Shown here in pieces: positions 5,591 through 5,698 of a DNA stretch of 5,698 nt; within the stretch, counting starts at the first letter, position 1; every line of letters starts with the position of its first letter. The notes beneath the pieces were generated by a model. The model did no database searches and was not told where the DNA came from. It worked only from the letters and a program-made list of their open reading frames with translations. Both the position numbers and the translations under genes were made by a program. The DNA is from Bryobacterales bacterium. GTDB lineage: Bacteria; Acidobacteriota; Terriglobia; Bryobacterales; Bryobacteraceae. Where the stretch lies: the NCBI GenBank assembly GCA_016880505.1, contig JAEHDI010000602.1, positions 1 through 5,698 of the forward strand. Reading direction: 5' to 3'.

Positions 5591-5698
5591 TCACCCCGCG
5601 GCGGCGAGAATCCCGATGGCGATGGAGCGGATCTTGGTCTCAGCCGTTTCGGCGCGGGAGAGCAGGATCAGTGGAACCTTCGCCCCCACCACGATGCC
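5591..5698 (-). CDS. C-terminal end of a phosphate acetyl/butyryltransferase-family protein (cut by window end)
   Basis: Translating the minus strand from the window edge gives 35 codons and then TGA (5593..5591). They include 'GIVVGAKVPLILLSRAETAE' and 'TKIRSIAIGILAAAG'. This matches the conserved C-terminus of the Pta/Ptb family ('GIVLGAKVPIVLTSRADSAETKL' type), enzymes that swap acyl-CoA and acyl-phosphate in fermentation or acetate/butyrate metabolism. The fragment is too short to tell phosphate acetyltransferase from phosphate butyryltransferase, or from the C-terminal half of the bifunctional enoyl-CoA hydratase/phosphate acetyltransferase. It is on the same strand as the metallohydrolase gene after a 79-bp gap, so read-through is possible. 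The intergenic part holds a 5-bp UUCG hairpin without a T-tract and no clear promoter. Confidence 0.7.
   Translation of the reverse strand, partial: GIVVGAKVPLILLSRAETAETKIRSIAIGILAAAG

Overview
The window looks like chromosomal DNA from an Acidobacteria-type bacterium, most likely the Solibacter/Bryobacter lineage. This rests on GC-rich codon use and on a C-terminal module in the sugar dehydrogenase that matches my memory of the 'Solibacter uncharacterized C-terminal domain' (TIGR03437). The assignment is from recognition only; no search was run. There are five protein-coding genes, two of them cut by the window ends. I see no tRNA, rRNA, CRISPR array, insertion sequence or phage gene.

Layout. 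Bases 1-583 (minus) hold the N-terminal 194 codons of a uroporphyrinogen-III synthase (hemD-like). Its strong Shine-Dalgarno overlaps the stop codon of the gene before it, a secreted PQQ-dependent sugar dehydrogenase with a lineage-specific C-terminal domain (599-2422, minus). A 66-bp divergent intergenic region (2423-2488) separates that gene from a Tat-exported amidohydrolase-fold TIM-barrel protein (2489-3877, plus). The region carries a self-complementary AGTATACT that can serve as a -10 element in both directions. The amidohydrolase gene converges on, and overlaps by 25 bp, a CehA/McbA-type PHP metallohydrolase (3853-5511, minus). A 79-bp gap (5512-5590) then leads to the last 35 codons of a phosphate acetyl/butyryltransferase-type enzyme (5591-5698, minus).

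How the genes may work together. Three consecutive proteins carry export signals or an N-terminal membrane segment. They are an oxidoreductase acting on sugars or similar alcohols, an amidohydrolase/uronate-isomerase-like protein, and a PHP-type hydrolase. This suggests periplasmic or surface catabolism of plant- or soil-derived compounds, but no substrate can be read from the sequence. hemD and the Pta/Ptb fragment are cytoplasmic and appear linked only by strand and spacing. I do not see a clear new multi-gene system. The most noteworthy points are the symmetric divergent promoter, a perfect 18-bp palindrome inside hemD, the amidohydrolase subfamily, the convergent overlap, and a 476-codon antisense open frame that can mislead gene callers.
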